Assembly (NCBI RefSeq): GCF_042651065.1
Contig: NZ_JBHSCH010000012.1
Coordinates: forward strand, 15,716 to 79,715
Origin: Pseudoroseomonas aestuarii
Lineage (GTDB): Bacteria > Pseudomonadota > Alphaproteobacteria > Acetobacterales > Acetobacteraceae
Direction: 5' to 3'
Length of the DNA: 64,000 bases
A program made the translations under genes and the position numbers. Numbering within the stretch: the first letter of the stretch is position 1; the number at the start of each line of letters is the position of its first letter. Below the pieces are notes generated by a model. It saw nothing but the letters and a program-made list of their open reading frames with translations. It was not told the DNA's origin and ran no database searches. Shown here one piece after another: positions 6,704-16,011 of this stretch.

Positions 6704-9160
6704 GTGCCGGAAGAGATGTGTCTCGCCGGCGGCGGGGAAGCTGGGGCACGGCTGCGCGCGGTCGACTGGGCCAGCAACCCGCTCGGCCTAATCGAGGGCT
6801 GGCCACTCTCGCTGCGGACGGCTGTCCGCATCATCCTCAGTTCCGATTTCCCCATGATGATCCATTGGGGCCCGGAGCTGGTCACCTTCTACAATGATGC
6901 CTACGCGCCCAGCCTGGGCCGGAAGCACCCAGGGAACCTCGGCCGGCCTGCCTACGAATGGTGGTCGGAGATGTGGGACCAGCTCACGCCCATCTTCAAC
7001 CGCGTGCTGTCCGGCGAGTCCTTCTTCGTCGAGAACGCCAGATACACGCCCGACCGTGACGGGGCGCCGAAGGACGCCTACTTCACGCACTGCCACAGCC
7101 CGCTGTGGGACGACCATGGCAAGATCGCGGGCATCTTCCTGGTGGTGACCGAGACGACGCGCCAGGTGGTGGCGGAGCGCGACCTGCTCCAGGCCAACGC
7201 CGCACTCGCGCAGCAGAACGAGGCGCTGCAGGCCAGCAAGGCGCGGCTGGCCGCCGTGGTGAGCGCCTCCTCGGAAGTGCTGTACTCCATGAGTGCCGAC
7301 TGGGCCGAGATGCACCAGCTCACCGGCAACGGTTTCCTGGTCGACACCGGCTCGGCCAACCCGCATTGGCTGGCCGACTACATCCCGGAAGACGAGCAGG
7401 CGCGTGTCACCGCGGCGATCCAGGAGGCGATCCGGAACCAGACGGTGTTCTCGCTCGAGCACCGGGTCCGGCTCGCGGCGGGCGGCGTCGGCTGGACACA
7501 GTCGAAGGCCGTGCCCCTGTTTGGCCCGGCGGGCGAGATCACGGAGTGGTTCGGCACCGCCAACGACGTCACCGCGCGCCGCGTGGCGGAGGAGGCACTT
7601 CGCCGCCTGAACGAGAGCCTTGAGCAGCAGGTCGCCGAGCGCACCGCCGACCGCAACCGGCTCTGGACCTTATCGAAGGACATCATGCTGGTGGCCGGGT
7701 TCGACGGCACCATCCAGGCCACGAACCCGGCCTGGGCCGCGACGCTGGGCTGGACGCAGGACGATCTGGTCGGGCGCAACCTGCTCGACCTCATCCATCC
7801 GGAGGATCATGAGCGGACGGCCGAGTGCACCTCCGCCATCGCGGGAGGACAGGCCTTCCGGCGCTTCGAGAACCGCTACCGGCACACGGACGGCACCTAC
7901 CGCTGGATCGCCTGGACGGGCGGGCCGGGCGATGGCCTGATCATCGCCGCGGGACGCGACATCACCGAGGAGAAGGCAACCGCCGACGCGCTGCGCAAGG
8001 CGGAGGAGCAGCTGCGCCAGGCGCAGAAGATGGAGGCGGTGGGGCAACTCACGGGTGGCCTCGCGCACGATTTCAACAATCTGCTGACCGGGATCATCGG
8101 CAGCCTGGAGCTTCTGCAGGCCCGGGTAGCGGAGGGCCGGATCGGCGCCCTGGACCGCTACATCGGCGCCGCCCGCGGTGCCGCCGACCGCGCGGCGGCG
8201 GTGACGCACCGGCTGCTGGCCTTCTCGCGGCGGCAGACGCTGGACCCGAAGCCCACGGACATGAACTGGCTGGTCGGGGATATGGGGGACCTGATCCGGC
8301 GCACCGTTGGCCCGGCCATCACGGTCGATATCGTGGGCGAGCCGGGGCTTCCGCCCGTCCTGATCGATCCGAACCAGCTCGAGAACGCTCTGCTGAACCT
8401 CTGCATCAACGCCCGCGACGCCATGCCGGACGGCGGCAGGCTCGTGATCGAGACCGGCCGCCAGGGGCTGGACGCGCGCGCGGCGGACGACCTCGGCGTC
8501 CCGGCGGGCGATTTCCTGACGCTCTGCGTCACCGACAACGGCACCGGCATGGCGCCCGACGTGATCGCCCGCGCCTTCGACCCCTTCTTCACCACCAAGC
8601 CTCTCGGTGAGGGCACCGGCCTGGGCCTGAGCATGATCTATGGCTTCGCGCGCCAGTCCGGCGGCCAGGTGCACATCGCCTCCGAGCCGGGGCAGGGTAC
8701 CAGGGTGTGCCTCTACCTGCCCCCACATGCCGGCAGGCCGGTCACCGGGGAGTCCCCCGTCGAGCTGGCCGAGGCACCGCGGGCGCAGCAGGGCGAGACG
8801 GTGCTGGTGGTGGACGACGAGCCCACTGTGCGCATGCTGGTCACCGAGGTGCTGGGGGAGCTGGGCTACACGGCCATCGAGGCGGCCGATGGCGCCGAAG
8901 GGCTGAACATGCTGCGCTCGAACGCGCATATCGACCTGCTGGTGACGGATGTGGGCCTGCCTGGCGGCATGAACGGGCGGCAGATGGCCGAGGCGGGGCG
9001 CGTGCTACGTCCCGGCCTCAAGGTGCTGTTCATCACCGGCTACGCGGACAGCGCGGTGCTCAGCCATGGCCATCTGTCCGAGGGGATGCAGGTCATGGTC
9101 AAGCCATTCTCGATGGAAGGGCTCGCCACCCGCGTCAGGGCCATGATCGCAGAAGCCTGA
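6704..9160 (+). CDS. Hybrid sensor histidine kinase with PAS domains and a receiver domain
   Basis: A protein of up to 818 residues, apparently cytoplasmic because no transmembrane segment is visible. The N-terminal PAS-like region (about 15-150; ASNPLGLIEGWPLSLRTAVR is typical of soluble PAS kinases) is followed by a coiled linker and a PAS domain (185-290). A second PAS domain spans 320-425. The HisKA H-box is GLAHDFNNLLTGIIGSLELL with His455, then comes a HATPase domain with N (NLCINARDAMPDGG), G1 (DNGTGM) and G2 (GEGTGLGLSMIYG) boxes. The C-terminal receiver begins VLVVDDEPTVR near 700, with phosphoacceptor Asp749 in VTDVGLPGGMNG. There is no separate response regulator nearby, so output may be by phosphotransfer. 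The start could be GTG 6704 or ATG 6716. Confidence 0.9.
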   Translation: MPEEMCLAGGGEAGARLRAVDWASNPLGLIEGWPLSLRTAVRIILSSDFPMMIHWGPELVTFYNDAYAPSLGRKHPGNLGRPAYEWWSEMWDQLTPIFNRVLSGESFFVENARYTPDRDGAPKDAYFTHCHSPLWDDHGKIAGIFLVVTETTRQVVAERDLLQANAALAQQNEALQASKARLAAVVSASSEVLYSMSADWAEMHQLTGNGFLVDTGSANPHWLADYIPEDEQARVTAAIQEAIRNQTVFSLEHRVRLAAGGVGWTQSKAVPLFGPAGEITEWFGTANDVTARRVAEEALRRLNESLEQQVAERTADRNRLWTLSKDIMLVAGFDGTIQATNPAWAATLGWTQDDLVGRNLLDLIHPEDHERTAECTSAIAGGQAFRRFENRYRHTDGTYRWIAWTGGPGDGLIIAAGRDITEEKATADALRKAEEQLRQAQKMEAVGQLTGGLAHDFNNLLTGIIGSLELLQARVAEGRIGALDRYIGAARGAADRAAAVTHRLLAFSRRQTLDPKPTDMNWLVGDMGDLIRRTVGPAITVDIVGEPGLPPVLIDPNQLENALLNLCINARDAMPDGGRLVIETGRQGLDARAADDLGVPAGDFLTLCVTDNGTGMAPDVIARAFDPFFTTKPLGEGTGLGLSMIYGFARQSGGQVHIASEPGQGTRVCLYLPPHAGRPVTGESPVELAEAPRAQQGETVLVVDDEPTVRMLVTEVLGELGYTAIEAADGAEGLNMLRSNAHIDLLVTDVGLPGGMNGRQMAEAGRVLRPGLKVLFITGYADSAVLSHGHLSEGMQVMVKPFSMEGLATRVRAMIAEA

Positions 9161-9279
9161 CCACTGCCGGCCCACCCCCTGCCGGAAGGGGAACGGAGCA
9201 TCATGGCGGTGATGCTCCTGAGCGCGGCTCGGCACGCTGACGAGAGGATGATCGGGTTCCGCAGCCCTGCAGGCCGTGC

Positions 9280-9903
9280 TCACGCCAGGCCGTGGACAAC
9301 AAGCCCGGCAGCCATGGCCAGCATCGTCAGCCCAATCATTCCATCCAGCACGCGCCATGCCGCGGGGCGCGAGAAGAGCGGCGCCAGCAGGCGTGCGCCA
9401 TAGCCCAGGGCGGCGAACCAGAACGCGCTGGCCATGCCTGCTCCGGCCAGGAAGGCAGGCTGCCCGCCCGGCGGCTGCGCAGCGCCGATCCCGCCGACCA
9501 GCAGGACGGTGTCGAGATAGACATGGGGGTTGAGAAGGGTGAACCCTGCCGTGCGGGCCAGTGCCGCCCGCAGGGTGAGGGCCGCGGCCGGCTGGTCCGC
9601 CAACAGGCCCCCGGCCGGGCGCAAGGCACGGCGGAGCGCCCCGGCCCCGTACCAGGTTAGGAACAAGGCCCCGCCCAGGGTGAGAACCGTGACGAGGCCT
9701 GGCAGGCGCTCCAGCGCTGCGCCAAGACCGGCGACGCCGGCACCCATCAGGATGACGTCCGCCAGGGCGCAGAAGAGGACGACCGGCCCGACATGCTCGC
9801 GCCGCAGGCCCTGGCGGAGCACGAAGGCATTCTGCGCGCCGATGGCGACGATGAAGGCCGCGGAAAGGGCAAAGCCGGTCAGGAAGGGGGTGGCGGTGAT
9901 CAT
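9280..9903 (-). CDS. argO: LysE/ArgO family basic amino-acid exporter
   Basis: A 207-residue inner-membrane exporter of arginine or lysine with about six transmembrane segments. The signature GAQNAFVLRQGLRREHV lies near residue 25, and FTLLNPHVYLDTVLL near 120 carries the conserved NPHxYLDT motif. ATG 9903 has AGGAAAG upstream. An extended frame to 9945 lacks such a site. It is divergent from an ArgP-type regulator 72 bases away, the classic argO/argP arrangement in which ArgP activates export when arginine or its analogues accumulate. Confidence 0.92.
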   Translation of the reverse strand: MITATPFLTGFALSAAFIVAIGAQNAFVLRQGLRREHVGPVVLFCALADVILMGAGVAGLGAALERLPGLVTVLTLGGALFLTWYGAGALRRALRPAGGLLADQPAAALTLRAALARTAGFTLLNPHVYLDTVLLVGGIGAAQPPGGQPAFLAGAGMASAFWFAALGYGARLLAPLFSRPAAWRVLDGMIGLTMLAMAAGLVVHGLA

Positions 9904-9975
9904 GGGCGCTTTCCTGCCGCCACGCCTTCCTGTAGGCCAGATCATCTTCCTAACCTCGATGAAGCGGAGCTAAAC

Positions 9976-10899
9976 CTGCTCGACTATCCGTCCCTTGCTG
10001 CCTTGGCCGCCGTGGTGCGCGAAGGCGGCTTCGAGCGCGCCGCCGCCGCCCTGGGCGTCACGCCCTCGGCGGTGTCGCAGCGCGTCCGCGGCCTGGAGGA
10101 GCGTCTCGGCGCGGTGCTCGTCATGCGCGGTCAACCGCCGGTGCCGACCGAGGCCGGGGCGAAGCTCTGCGCGCATGCCGAGCGGGTCCGGCTGCTGGAA
10201 GGCGAGCTGGCCGCGCAGCTCCCCGGCATCGCCGGCAGGGGCGAGCGGAGTGAAAGCCGGGTCACGCTGCGCATCGCCGTGAATGCCGACAGCCTCGGAA
10301 GCTGGTTCCTGCCGGCCGCGGCGCGCTTCGCGGAACGGACCGGAGCGCTGCTCGACCTCGTGCTGGACGACGAGGAGCACACGGCCGGCCGCCTGCGCTC
10401 GGGCGAGGTGCTGGCGGCGGTGACGACCGATCCCGCCCCCGTGCAGGGCTGCCGCACCGTCGCGCTCGGCGCCTTGCGCTATGCGGCGACGGCCAGCCCG
10501 GACTTCGTCCGCCGCCACTTCCCGCGCGGCGTGGACGCCGAGGCGATCACGCGGGCACCGATGCTGCGCTTCGACCGGCGGGACGGCCTGCAGGCACGCT
10601 GGGCAGGCGAGATCCTCGGCGCCGCCGCGCTGGATGCGCCGGTGCATTGGGTGCCGTCCACGCAGGGCTTCGTGGATGGCGCGCTCGCCGGGCTGGGCTG
10701 GGGCATGAACCCGCTGCCTCTCGTCGCGGACCATCTGGGCTCCGGCCGCCTGGTCGAGCTGGTGCCGGAACGCCGGCTCGGCGTCGCGCTGCACTGGCAG
10801 GCGGCCCGCATCGGCGCACGGCTCCTCGACATGCTGTCCGGAGAGGTCATGGCCGCGGCGAGGGCGAATCTCCGCGAAGGACAGACAGGCGCAGGGTGA
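9976..10899 (+). CDS. argP: LysR-family regulator ArgP (IciA family), probably starting at CTG
   Basis: A 307-residue LysR regulator of amino-acid export. The helix-turn-helix is near the N-terminus: FERAAAALGVTPSAVSQRVR. The C-terminal co-inducer domain starts near residue 95. ArgP proteins normally begin M-x-LDYPxLxAL; here the in-frame sequence around LLDYPSLAALAAVV has no ATG, GTG or TTG. CTG at 9976 gives exactly the expected N-terminus and follows GCGGAG at 9964-9969, so I take it as the start codon. An ATG at 9959 opens a different frame, MKRS-stop, just upstream. Confidence 0.88.
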   Translation: MLDYPSLAALAAVVREGGFERAAAALGVTPSAVSQRVRGLEERLGAVLVMRGQPPVPTEAGAKLCAHAERVRLLEGELAAQLPGIAGRGERSESRVTLRIAVNADSLGSWFLPAAARFAERTGALLDLVLDDEEHTAGRLRSGEVLAAVTTDPAPVQGCRTVALGALRYAATASPDFVRRHFPRGVDAEAITRAPMLRFDRRDGLQARWAGEILGAAALDAPVHWVPSTQGFVDGALAGLGWGMNPLPLVADHLGSGRLVELVPERRLGVALHWQAARIGARLLDMLSGEVMAAARANLREGQTGAG

Positions 10900-11016
10900 G
10901 TCCGGGGAAGGACGCCGGCTTTGCGGGGGCCTGCCCGTGGCAGGCGATGGCAGGCATGAGAGGCCCCTGGCACCACCGGCACTTCCGGGGCCAGGACCTG
11001 GCCGCCGGAACGTCCT

Positions 11017-11553
11017 TCAGGCGCCTTGCGGGCGGAAGGCCTTGCAGATGGCAGGGTCGGTCTCCAGCCGGGGGCCGCCGATCAGGTCGATGCAGTAGGG
11101 GATGGCGGGGAAGACCGCCTCCAGGCATTCGGCGATGGCCGAAGGCTTGCCCGGGAGGTTCACGATCAGGCTGCGCCCCCGCGTGCCGGCGGTCTGGCGC
11201 GACAGGATGGCGGTCGGCACGGCTCGCAGCGAGACGGCGCGCATCAGTTCCCCGAAGCCGGGCAGGAGGCGGTCACAGACCGCCTCCGTCGCCTCGGGCG
11301 TGACATCGCGCGGGGCCGGCCCCGTGCCGCCGGTGGTGATGATCAGGGGGCATCGCTCCCGGTCGGCCAGCGCCGTCAGCGCCGACATGATCTGCGGCTG
11401 CTCATCCGGCACCAGCCGCGCGGCGGCGCGCCAGGGCGTGGCCAGGATGCGCGCCAGAACCGCGTGGATGGCGGGGCCGCCCGCATCCGCGTACACGCCC
11501 TGGCTGGCGCGGTCGGAGACGGTGACGATGCCGATCGGGACGGAGGCCGGCAT
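11017..11553 (-). CDS. mogA: Molybdopterin adenylyltransferase MogA
   Basis: A 178-residue enzyme that adenylates molybdopterin before MoeA inserts molybdate. The MoCF-fold signature TTGGTGPAPRDVTPEATEAV spans about residues 73-92, the active-site loop. VSDRASQGVYADAGG near the N-terminus and LPGKPSAIAECLEAVFP near 133 are also typical. It lies six bases downstream of the RIC gene in the minus-strand arm of the nitrate island. Nitrate reductase needs bis-MGD cofactor, which explains the placement. Confidence 0.92.
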   Translation of the reverse strand: MPASVPIGIVTVSDRASQGVYADAGGPAIHAVLARILATPWRAAARLVPDEQPQIMSALTALADRERCPLIITTGGTGPAPRDVTPEATEAVCDRLLPGFGELMRAVSLRAVPTAILSRQTAGTRGRSLIVNLPGKPSAIAECLEAVFPAIPYCIDLIGGPRLETDPAICKAFRPQGA

Positions 11554-11559
11554 GGCGGA

Positions 11560-12231
11560 TCAGGCCGAGAAGCGCGGGAACAGCACGTTGTTCTCCAGAT
11601 GGACGTGCTCCATCAGGTCATCAGCGAATTTGCGCGTGCCGGCGTAGAGGGCGCGCCAGGTGTTGCAGGCGCCCTCCGGCGGAACGCCGCCCTGCGTCAG
11701 CTTCTCCAGCGCCTGCAGATGCCCGCCATGGTCGTCGTGCTCGGCGCGCATGACGCTGATCGGCTGGCCGATCATCGGGTGGCCGCCCTGGCGCATCAGC
11801 GGGAAGAGGATCCGCTCCTCCTTCTGCATGTGGTCTTCGAGCTCGGCGGCCATCCGCTCCAGCAGATCGGCCAGGCCGCGCGGCGCGAGGGGATGCTCGC
11901 CATGCACCGCCTCGACCCGGCGTGCGAGGCGGACCAGCTCCGGCAATTCGCGCCGGTGCGTCGCGTGGTAGCGCTGCTCGATCAGGGCGATCAGCGCGCC
12001 CGTCTCCTGCGGCACCGTGGCGGCGGCGGCATCGGGGTGGAGGGCGGCAAGCTCGCCCTCCACCGTGGCGAGGTCGACGCCACGCCGTGCCGCCGCCTCG
12101 GCGAGCGGAGCCTGCCCGCCACAGCAGAAATCCAGCTTGTGGCGGCGGAACACGGCCGTCGCGCCCGGCAGGGCGGCGGCGATCTCGGCGACGCTGCGCG
12201 GGCCGAAGACGGAAGCAGTGGAAGCGCTCAT
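11560..12231 (-). CDS. ytfE: RIC / YtfE-ScdA family di-iron protein for repair of iron-sulfur centres
   Basis: A 223-residue protein with an N-terminal ScdA-type domain containing HKLDFCCGG (Cys pair near residue 36) and a C-terminal hemerythrin-like domain. Di-iron ligand candidates are the histidines and glutamates in HATHRRELPELVRLA, HMQKEERILFPLM, AEHDDHGG and MEHVHLENNVLFPRF. RIC proteins restore Fe-S clusters damaged by nitric oxide or oxidants. In this operon it would protect the iron-sulfur-rich NarGH and handle NO made during nitrate and nitrite metabolism. It sits 130 bases after narK and six before mogA. Confidence 0.92.
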   Translation of the reverse strand: MSASTASVFGPRSVAEIAAALPGATAVFRRHKLDFCCGGQAPLAEAAARRGVDLATVEGELAALHPDAAAATVPQETGALIALIEQRYHATHRRELPELVRLARRVEAVHGEHPLAPRGLADLLERMAAELEDHMQKEERILFPLMRQGGHPMIGQPISVMRAEHDDHGGHLQALEKLTQGGVPPEGACNTWRALYAGTRKFADDLMEHVHLENNVLFPRFSA

Positions 12232-12361
12232 CGGGCGGCTCTCCTGGAGGCCCCGGAAGGGGCCGGTTCTGGCTGATGCGGCGCCGGCGGCTGCAATGTC
12301 CCGCCGGCGCGATGTTCCCTTGGTGGGGGAGGCGTGGCGCCATCCTCCCGCGCGGGCGTGC

Positions 12362-15121
12362 CTACTCCGCCGGGGAGGGCGCAGGCACGGGCGCCTTGCG
12401 GCCGCCGCGCTCCACGTCGTGCAGCAGGCCGCCGTGCCGGGTGTAGAACCACCAGGTCATGGCGATGCAGCTGACGTAGAAGCCGAGGAAGCCGTAGAGG
12501 GCCAGCTCCGCCCCGCCGGTGGCCGCGATGGAACTGCCGAACGACTTCGGGATGAAGAAGGCGCCATAGGCGGCCACGGCCGAGGTGAAGCCGATGATCG
12601 CCGCCGATTCCTTGTCCGCCTGCTTCACCAGCTCCGCCGCCGGGCGGCCCGGGTTCAGGCGCGCGACCTCCTTGCGCATGATCGCCGGGATCATCTGGAA
12701 GGTGGAGGCGTTGCCGACTCCGCTGGCGGCGAACAGGAAGAGGAAGCTGCCGAAGAAGGCCGGGAAGGCCGAGGCGCTGCCCTTCATGCCGATGGCGTAG
12801 AGGATGCCGAGCGTGCCGAGGCTCATCGCCACGAACACCCACAGGCTGATGCGCCCGCCGCCCACACGGTCCGTCAGCCGCCCCGCCGCCGCGCGCGCCA
12901 GGGCGCCGACCAGCGGGCCAAGGAAGGCATAGGAGAGGGCGTTGACCTCGGGGAAGAGGATCTTCGTCAGCAGCGGGAAGGCGGCCGAGAAGCCGATGAA
13001 GGAGCCGAAGGTGCCGGTGTAGAGCCAGCACATGATCCAGTTGTGCGAGCGGCGGAAGATGACCGACTGGTCGGCGAAGGAGGCCTTCATCGTGGCGATG
13101 TCGTCCATGCCGAACCAGGCGGCGATGGCGCTGGCCACGATGAAGGGGACGAAGACGAAGCCCGCATTCTGCAGCCACAGCGAGGCCTGCGCGCCGCCCG
13201 CGAGGGCGGCCTGCGGCGCGCCGCCCAGCCAGCCGAAGACGCCCGTGGTGATGACCAGCGGCACCACGAACTGCACCACGCTGACGCCGAGATTGCCGAG
13301 CCCGGCATTAATGGCCAGCGCGTTGCCCTTCTCCGCCTTGGGGAAGAAGAAGGAGATGTTGGCCATGGAGGAGGCGAAGTTGCCGCCGCCCAGGCCGCAG
13401 AGCAGCGCCAGGGCCAGGAAGATCCAGTAGGGGGTGGAGGGCTCCTGCACCGCGAAGCCCATGCCGAGCGCCGGCAGGGCGAGCGACCAGGTGGTCAGCG
13501 TCGTCCACAGCCGGCCGCCGAACATGGCGGGCATGAAGGAATAGAAGACGCGCAGCGTGGCGCCCGAGAGGCCGGGCAGCGCGGCCAGCCAGAAGAGCTG
13601 CTCGTTGCTGAAGGCGAAGCCGATGGCGGGCAGCTTGGCCACCACCACGGACCACACCATCCACACCGCGAAGGAGAGCAGCAGGCAGGGCACCGAGATC
13701 CACAGGTTGCGGCGCGCGATGCGGCGGCCGGCCGTGGCCCAGAAATCGGCGTCTTCCGGCCGCCAGTCACGGATGGCGCCGCTCGCGGCCAGCGCGCCCT
13801 GCTGGGCGGTGCCGTGGATCGGCTGCATCTCGGGCAGCTCGGGCAGGCTGCGTGCGGGCAGCCCGGCCTCGGCGGCGGCCTGCTCCATCCGGCGGATGGC
13901 CAGGTGCATCCAGAGCAGGGCCGAGGCGACGACGAGGAAGAGCAGCCAGAAGCAGCTCTGCCAGATGCCGGTGAGGTCGTTCAGCAGGCCGAAGGCGATC
14001 GGCAGCAGGAAGCCGCCCAGCCCGCCCACCAGCCCGACCATGCCGCCCACCGCGCCCACGCGGTCCGGGTAGTAGATGGGGATGTGCTTGTAGACGGCGG
14101 CCTTGCCCAGGCTCATGAAGAAGCCGAGCACGAAGGCCACCACCATGAAGCCCGCGATGCCGAGGCGGGCCGAGAACGCCACCGGGCCGCGGATGCCCTG
14201 GATGACATAGTGCGCGGGCGGGTAGGAGAGGATGAAGGCGCAGGCGACGCCGACAAGGAGCGACCAGTACATCACCCGCCGCGCGCCATAGCGGTCCGAC
14301 AGGTGGCCGCCATAGGCGCGGAACACCGAGGCGGGGATGGAGTAGACGGCGCCGATCATGCCGGCCGTCTTGATGTCCAGCCCGTAGACGCCGATCAGGT
14401 AGCGCGGCAGCCACAGCGCCAGGGCGACGAAGCCGCCGAAGACGAAGAAGTAATAGAGCGAGAAGCGCCAGACCTGGACATTGGCCATCGGCGCCAGCAT
14501 CGCGGCCAGGGATTCCGGGCGGGCGCCCGCCGCGCGGCGGCGCTCCAGGTCCGGATCGTCGCGGGTGAGCAGGAAGAACAGCACCGCCGTGACGGCGAGC
14601 GCCGCCGCCCAGATCAGCGCCACGCTCTGCCAGCCATAGGCCACCATGACGCTGGGGGCGGCGAACTTCGTCACCGCCGCGCCGACATTGCCGGCACCGA
14701 AGATGCCGAGCGCGGTGCCCTGCTTCTCCTTCGGGAACCACTTGGCCACATAGGCCACGCCGACCGAGAAGCTGCCGCCCGAGAGGCCGACGCCGAGCGC
14801 GGCCAGCAGGAAGGTCGGGTAGTCGTAGGCGAAGGTCAGCAGCACCGTCATCGCGGCGGCCGAGAGCATGGTGAGGGTGAAGACCACCCGCCCGCCATAC
14901 TGGTCGGCCCAGACGCCGAGGATGAGGCGGATCAGCGAGCCGACCAGGATCGGCGTGCCGACCAGCAGGCCGAACTGCGTGTCGGTCAGGCCCAGATCCT
15001 TCTGGATCTGGATGCCGATGATGGCGAAGATCGTCCACACGGCGAAGCAGACCGTGAAGGCGAAGGTGGACAGCCACAGGGCGCGGCCCTGATCGGCTGG
15101 GGCGACCGGAGCGGTCGTCAT
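12362..15121 (-). CDS. narK: Fused double nitrate/nitrite MFS transporter (NarK1-NarK2 type)
   Basis: A 919-residue membrane protein made of two complete NarK-type MFS domains (about residues 10-430 and 480-905) joined by a roughly 50-residue linker. The first domain has the nitrate-signature-like GIFGAGNVGAAVTKFAAP. The second has GLGGGNFASSMANISFFFP and GLGNLGVSVVQFVVP. In Paracoccus a fused NarK of this form combines a proton/nitrate symporter with a nitrate/nitrite antiporter. The ATG overlaps the stop of the upstream regulator gene (ATGA), so the two are translationally coupled. It supplies the cytoplasmic active site of NarG with nitrate and removes nitrite. Confidence 0.93.
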   Translation of the reverse strand: MTTAPVAPADQGRALWLSTFAFTVCFAVWTIFAIIGIQIQKDLGLTDTQFGLLVGTPILVGSLIRLILGVWADQYGGRVVFTLTMLSAAAMTVLLTFAYDYPTFLLAALGVGLSGGSFSVGVAYVAKWFPKEKQGTALGIFGAGNVGAAVTKFAAPSVMVAYGWQSVALIWAAALAVTAVLFFLLTRDDPDLERRRAAGARPESLAAMLAPMANVQVWRFSLYYFFVFGGFVALALWLPRYLIGVYGLDIKTAGMIGAVYSIPASVFRAYGGHLSDRYGARRVMYWSLLVGVACAFILSYPPAHYVIQGIRGPVAFSARLGIAGFMVVAFVLGFFMSLGKAAVYKHIPIYYPDRVGAVGGMVGLVGGLGGFLLPIAFGLLNDLTGIWQSCFWLLFLVVASALLWMHLAIRRMEQAAAEAGLPARSLPELPEMQPIHGTAQQGALAASGAIRDWRPEDADFWATAGRRIARRNLWISVPCLLLSFAVWMVWSVVVAKLPAIGFAFSNEQLFWLAALPGLSGATLRVFYSFMPAMFGGRLWTTLTTWSLALPALGMGFAVQEPSTPYWIFLALALLCGLGGGNFASSMANISFFFPKAEKGNALAINAGLGNLGVSVVQFVVPLVITTGVFGWLGGAPQAALAGGAQASLWLQNAGFVFVPFIVASAIAAWFGMDDIATMKASFADQSVIFRRSHNWIMCWLYTGTFGSFIGFSAAFPLLTKILFPEVNALSYAFLGPLVGALARAAAGRLTDRVGGGRISLWVFVAMSLGTLGILYAIGMKGSASAFPAFFGSFLFLFAASGVGNASTFQMIPAIMRKEVARLNPGRPAAELVKQADKESAAIIGFTSAVAAYGAFFIPKSFGSSIAATGGAELALYGFLGFYVSCIAMTWWFYTRHGGLLHDVERGGRKAPVPAPSPAE

Positions 15122-15993
15122 CTTGGAACTCCCCTTGCCAGGAGCGGATGGAGGGTTTCGGGGCCGTCGATCAGCGGATCGAGGGCGAAGCGGGCGCGGG
15201 CCGCCACGAGGTCCTCGGCGTGCAGGAGGTCTCCCTCCACGCGCAGGCCATGGCGGGCCACCGCGGCGAGGGAGCGGGAGAAGGTCTCCCGCGTCATGCC
15301 GAGCTCGGAGGCGATCAGGCGCTTCTCGGTGGGCAGGCGCGCCGCCTGGCCGGGCGGCGTGGCCTCGGCGAGGCGGAGCAGATAGCAGCCGACCCGCTCC
15401 TCGGCCGAGCGCAGCCGCACATTCTTGGCGAGCTTCACCTGGCGGCGGAACTGCGCCGCCTGGCAGGCCAGGACAGCCAGGCAGAAGGCGTGGTCGGAGG
15501 CCACCGCCTCGCGGAAGATCTCCGCCTGGATCAGCAGCAGGCGCGCCTCGCCGAGCACGCGGGCCCGCAGCAGGTAGGGCTGGCGGTTCAGCACGGCAGC
15601 CGGCAGCAGCAGGTCGACCGGACGGACCAGCTCGACAAAGGCCTCCTCGCGGCCACGGATCCCCAGCAGCTCGATGCTGCCGCCGATCAGGACCTGCGCG
15701 AAGCTCGGCGTCTCGGCCTGCTCGAACACCACGCTGCCGACCGGCAGCCGATGCAGGATCGCCAGGCTCGCCAGCCGGTCCAGGAGCGCCTCCGGCACGG
15801 CGCGCAGCCAGGGCGTGGCGGCCAGGGCCTCCCGGGGCGTCGCGGGCTCGGTGCCGCTCTCGGACAGGGCCGCCCCTGCGGTCTCCGCAGGGTCATGCGG
15901 CATCGTGGCATCCACCGAAGAGGTCTTTCGCTGTGCCGCGGAGCGCTGATCGTCGGGCCCGTTGGCGTGATTTGTATCAATCCGATTATGCAT
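15118..15993 (-). CDS. Crp/Fnr-family regulator of the nitrate island (Dnr/NarR-like, no Fe-S cysteines)
   Basis: A 291-residue regulator from ATG 15993, or 261 residues from ATG 15903. The cyclic-nucleotide-binding-like beta roll spans about residues 60-170 and the dimer helix follows. The helix-turn-helix KRLIASELGMTRETFSRSLA carries the E-x-x-SR pattern that FNR-type proteins use to read TTGAT half sites. The N-terminal cysteine cluster of true FNR is absent; cysteines occur only mid-protein (FCLAVLAC and GCYLL). It therefore probably senses NO, nitrite or haem status instead of binding an oxygen-labile cluster, by analogy with Dnr, Nnr and NarR. An FNR box lies 19 bases upstream of the start, suggesting autoregulation. 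Confidence 0.85.
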   Translation of the reverse strand: MHNRIDTNHANGPDDQRSAAQRKTSSVDATMPHDPAETAGAALSESGTEPATPREALAATPWLRAVPEALLDRLASLAILHRLPVGSVVFEQAETPSFAQVLIGGSIELLGIRGREEAFVELVRPVDLLLPAAVLNRQPYLLRARVLGEARLLLIQAEIFREAVASDHAFCLAVLACQAAQFRRQVKLAKNVRLRSAEERVGCYLLRLAEATPPGQAARLPTEKRLIASELGMTRETFSRSLAAVARHGLRVEGDLLHAEDLVAARARFALDPLIDGPETLHPLLARGVPR

Positions 15994-16011
15994 TTTGATC
16001 ACTCCGGTTCC

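Noticed and set aside
12017..15385. 1122-residue plus-strand frame opposite narK
   Set aside because: The sequence is Glu/Arg/His/Gly-rich nonsense complementary to the conserved double NarK protein on the minus strand.
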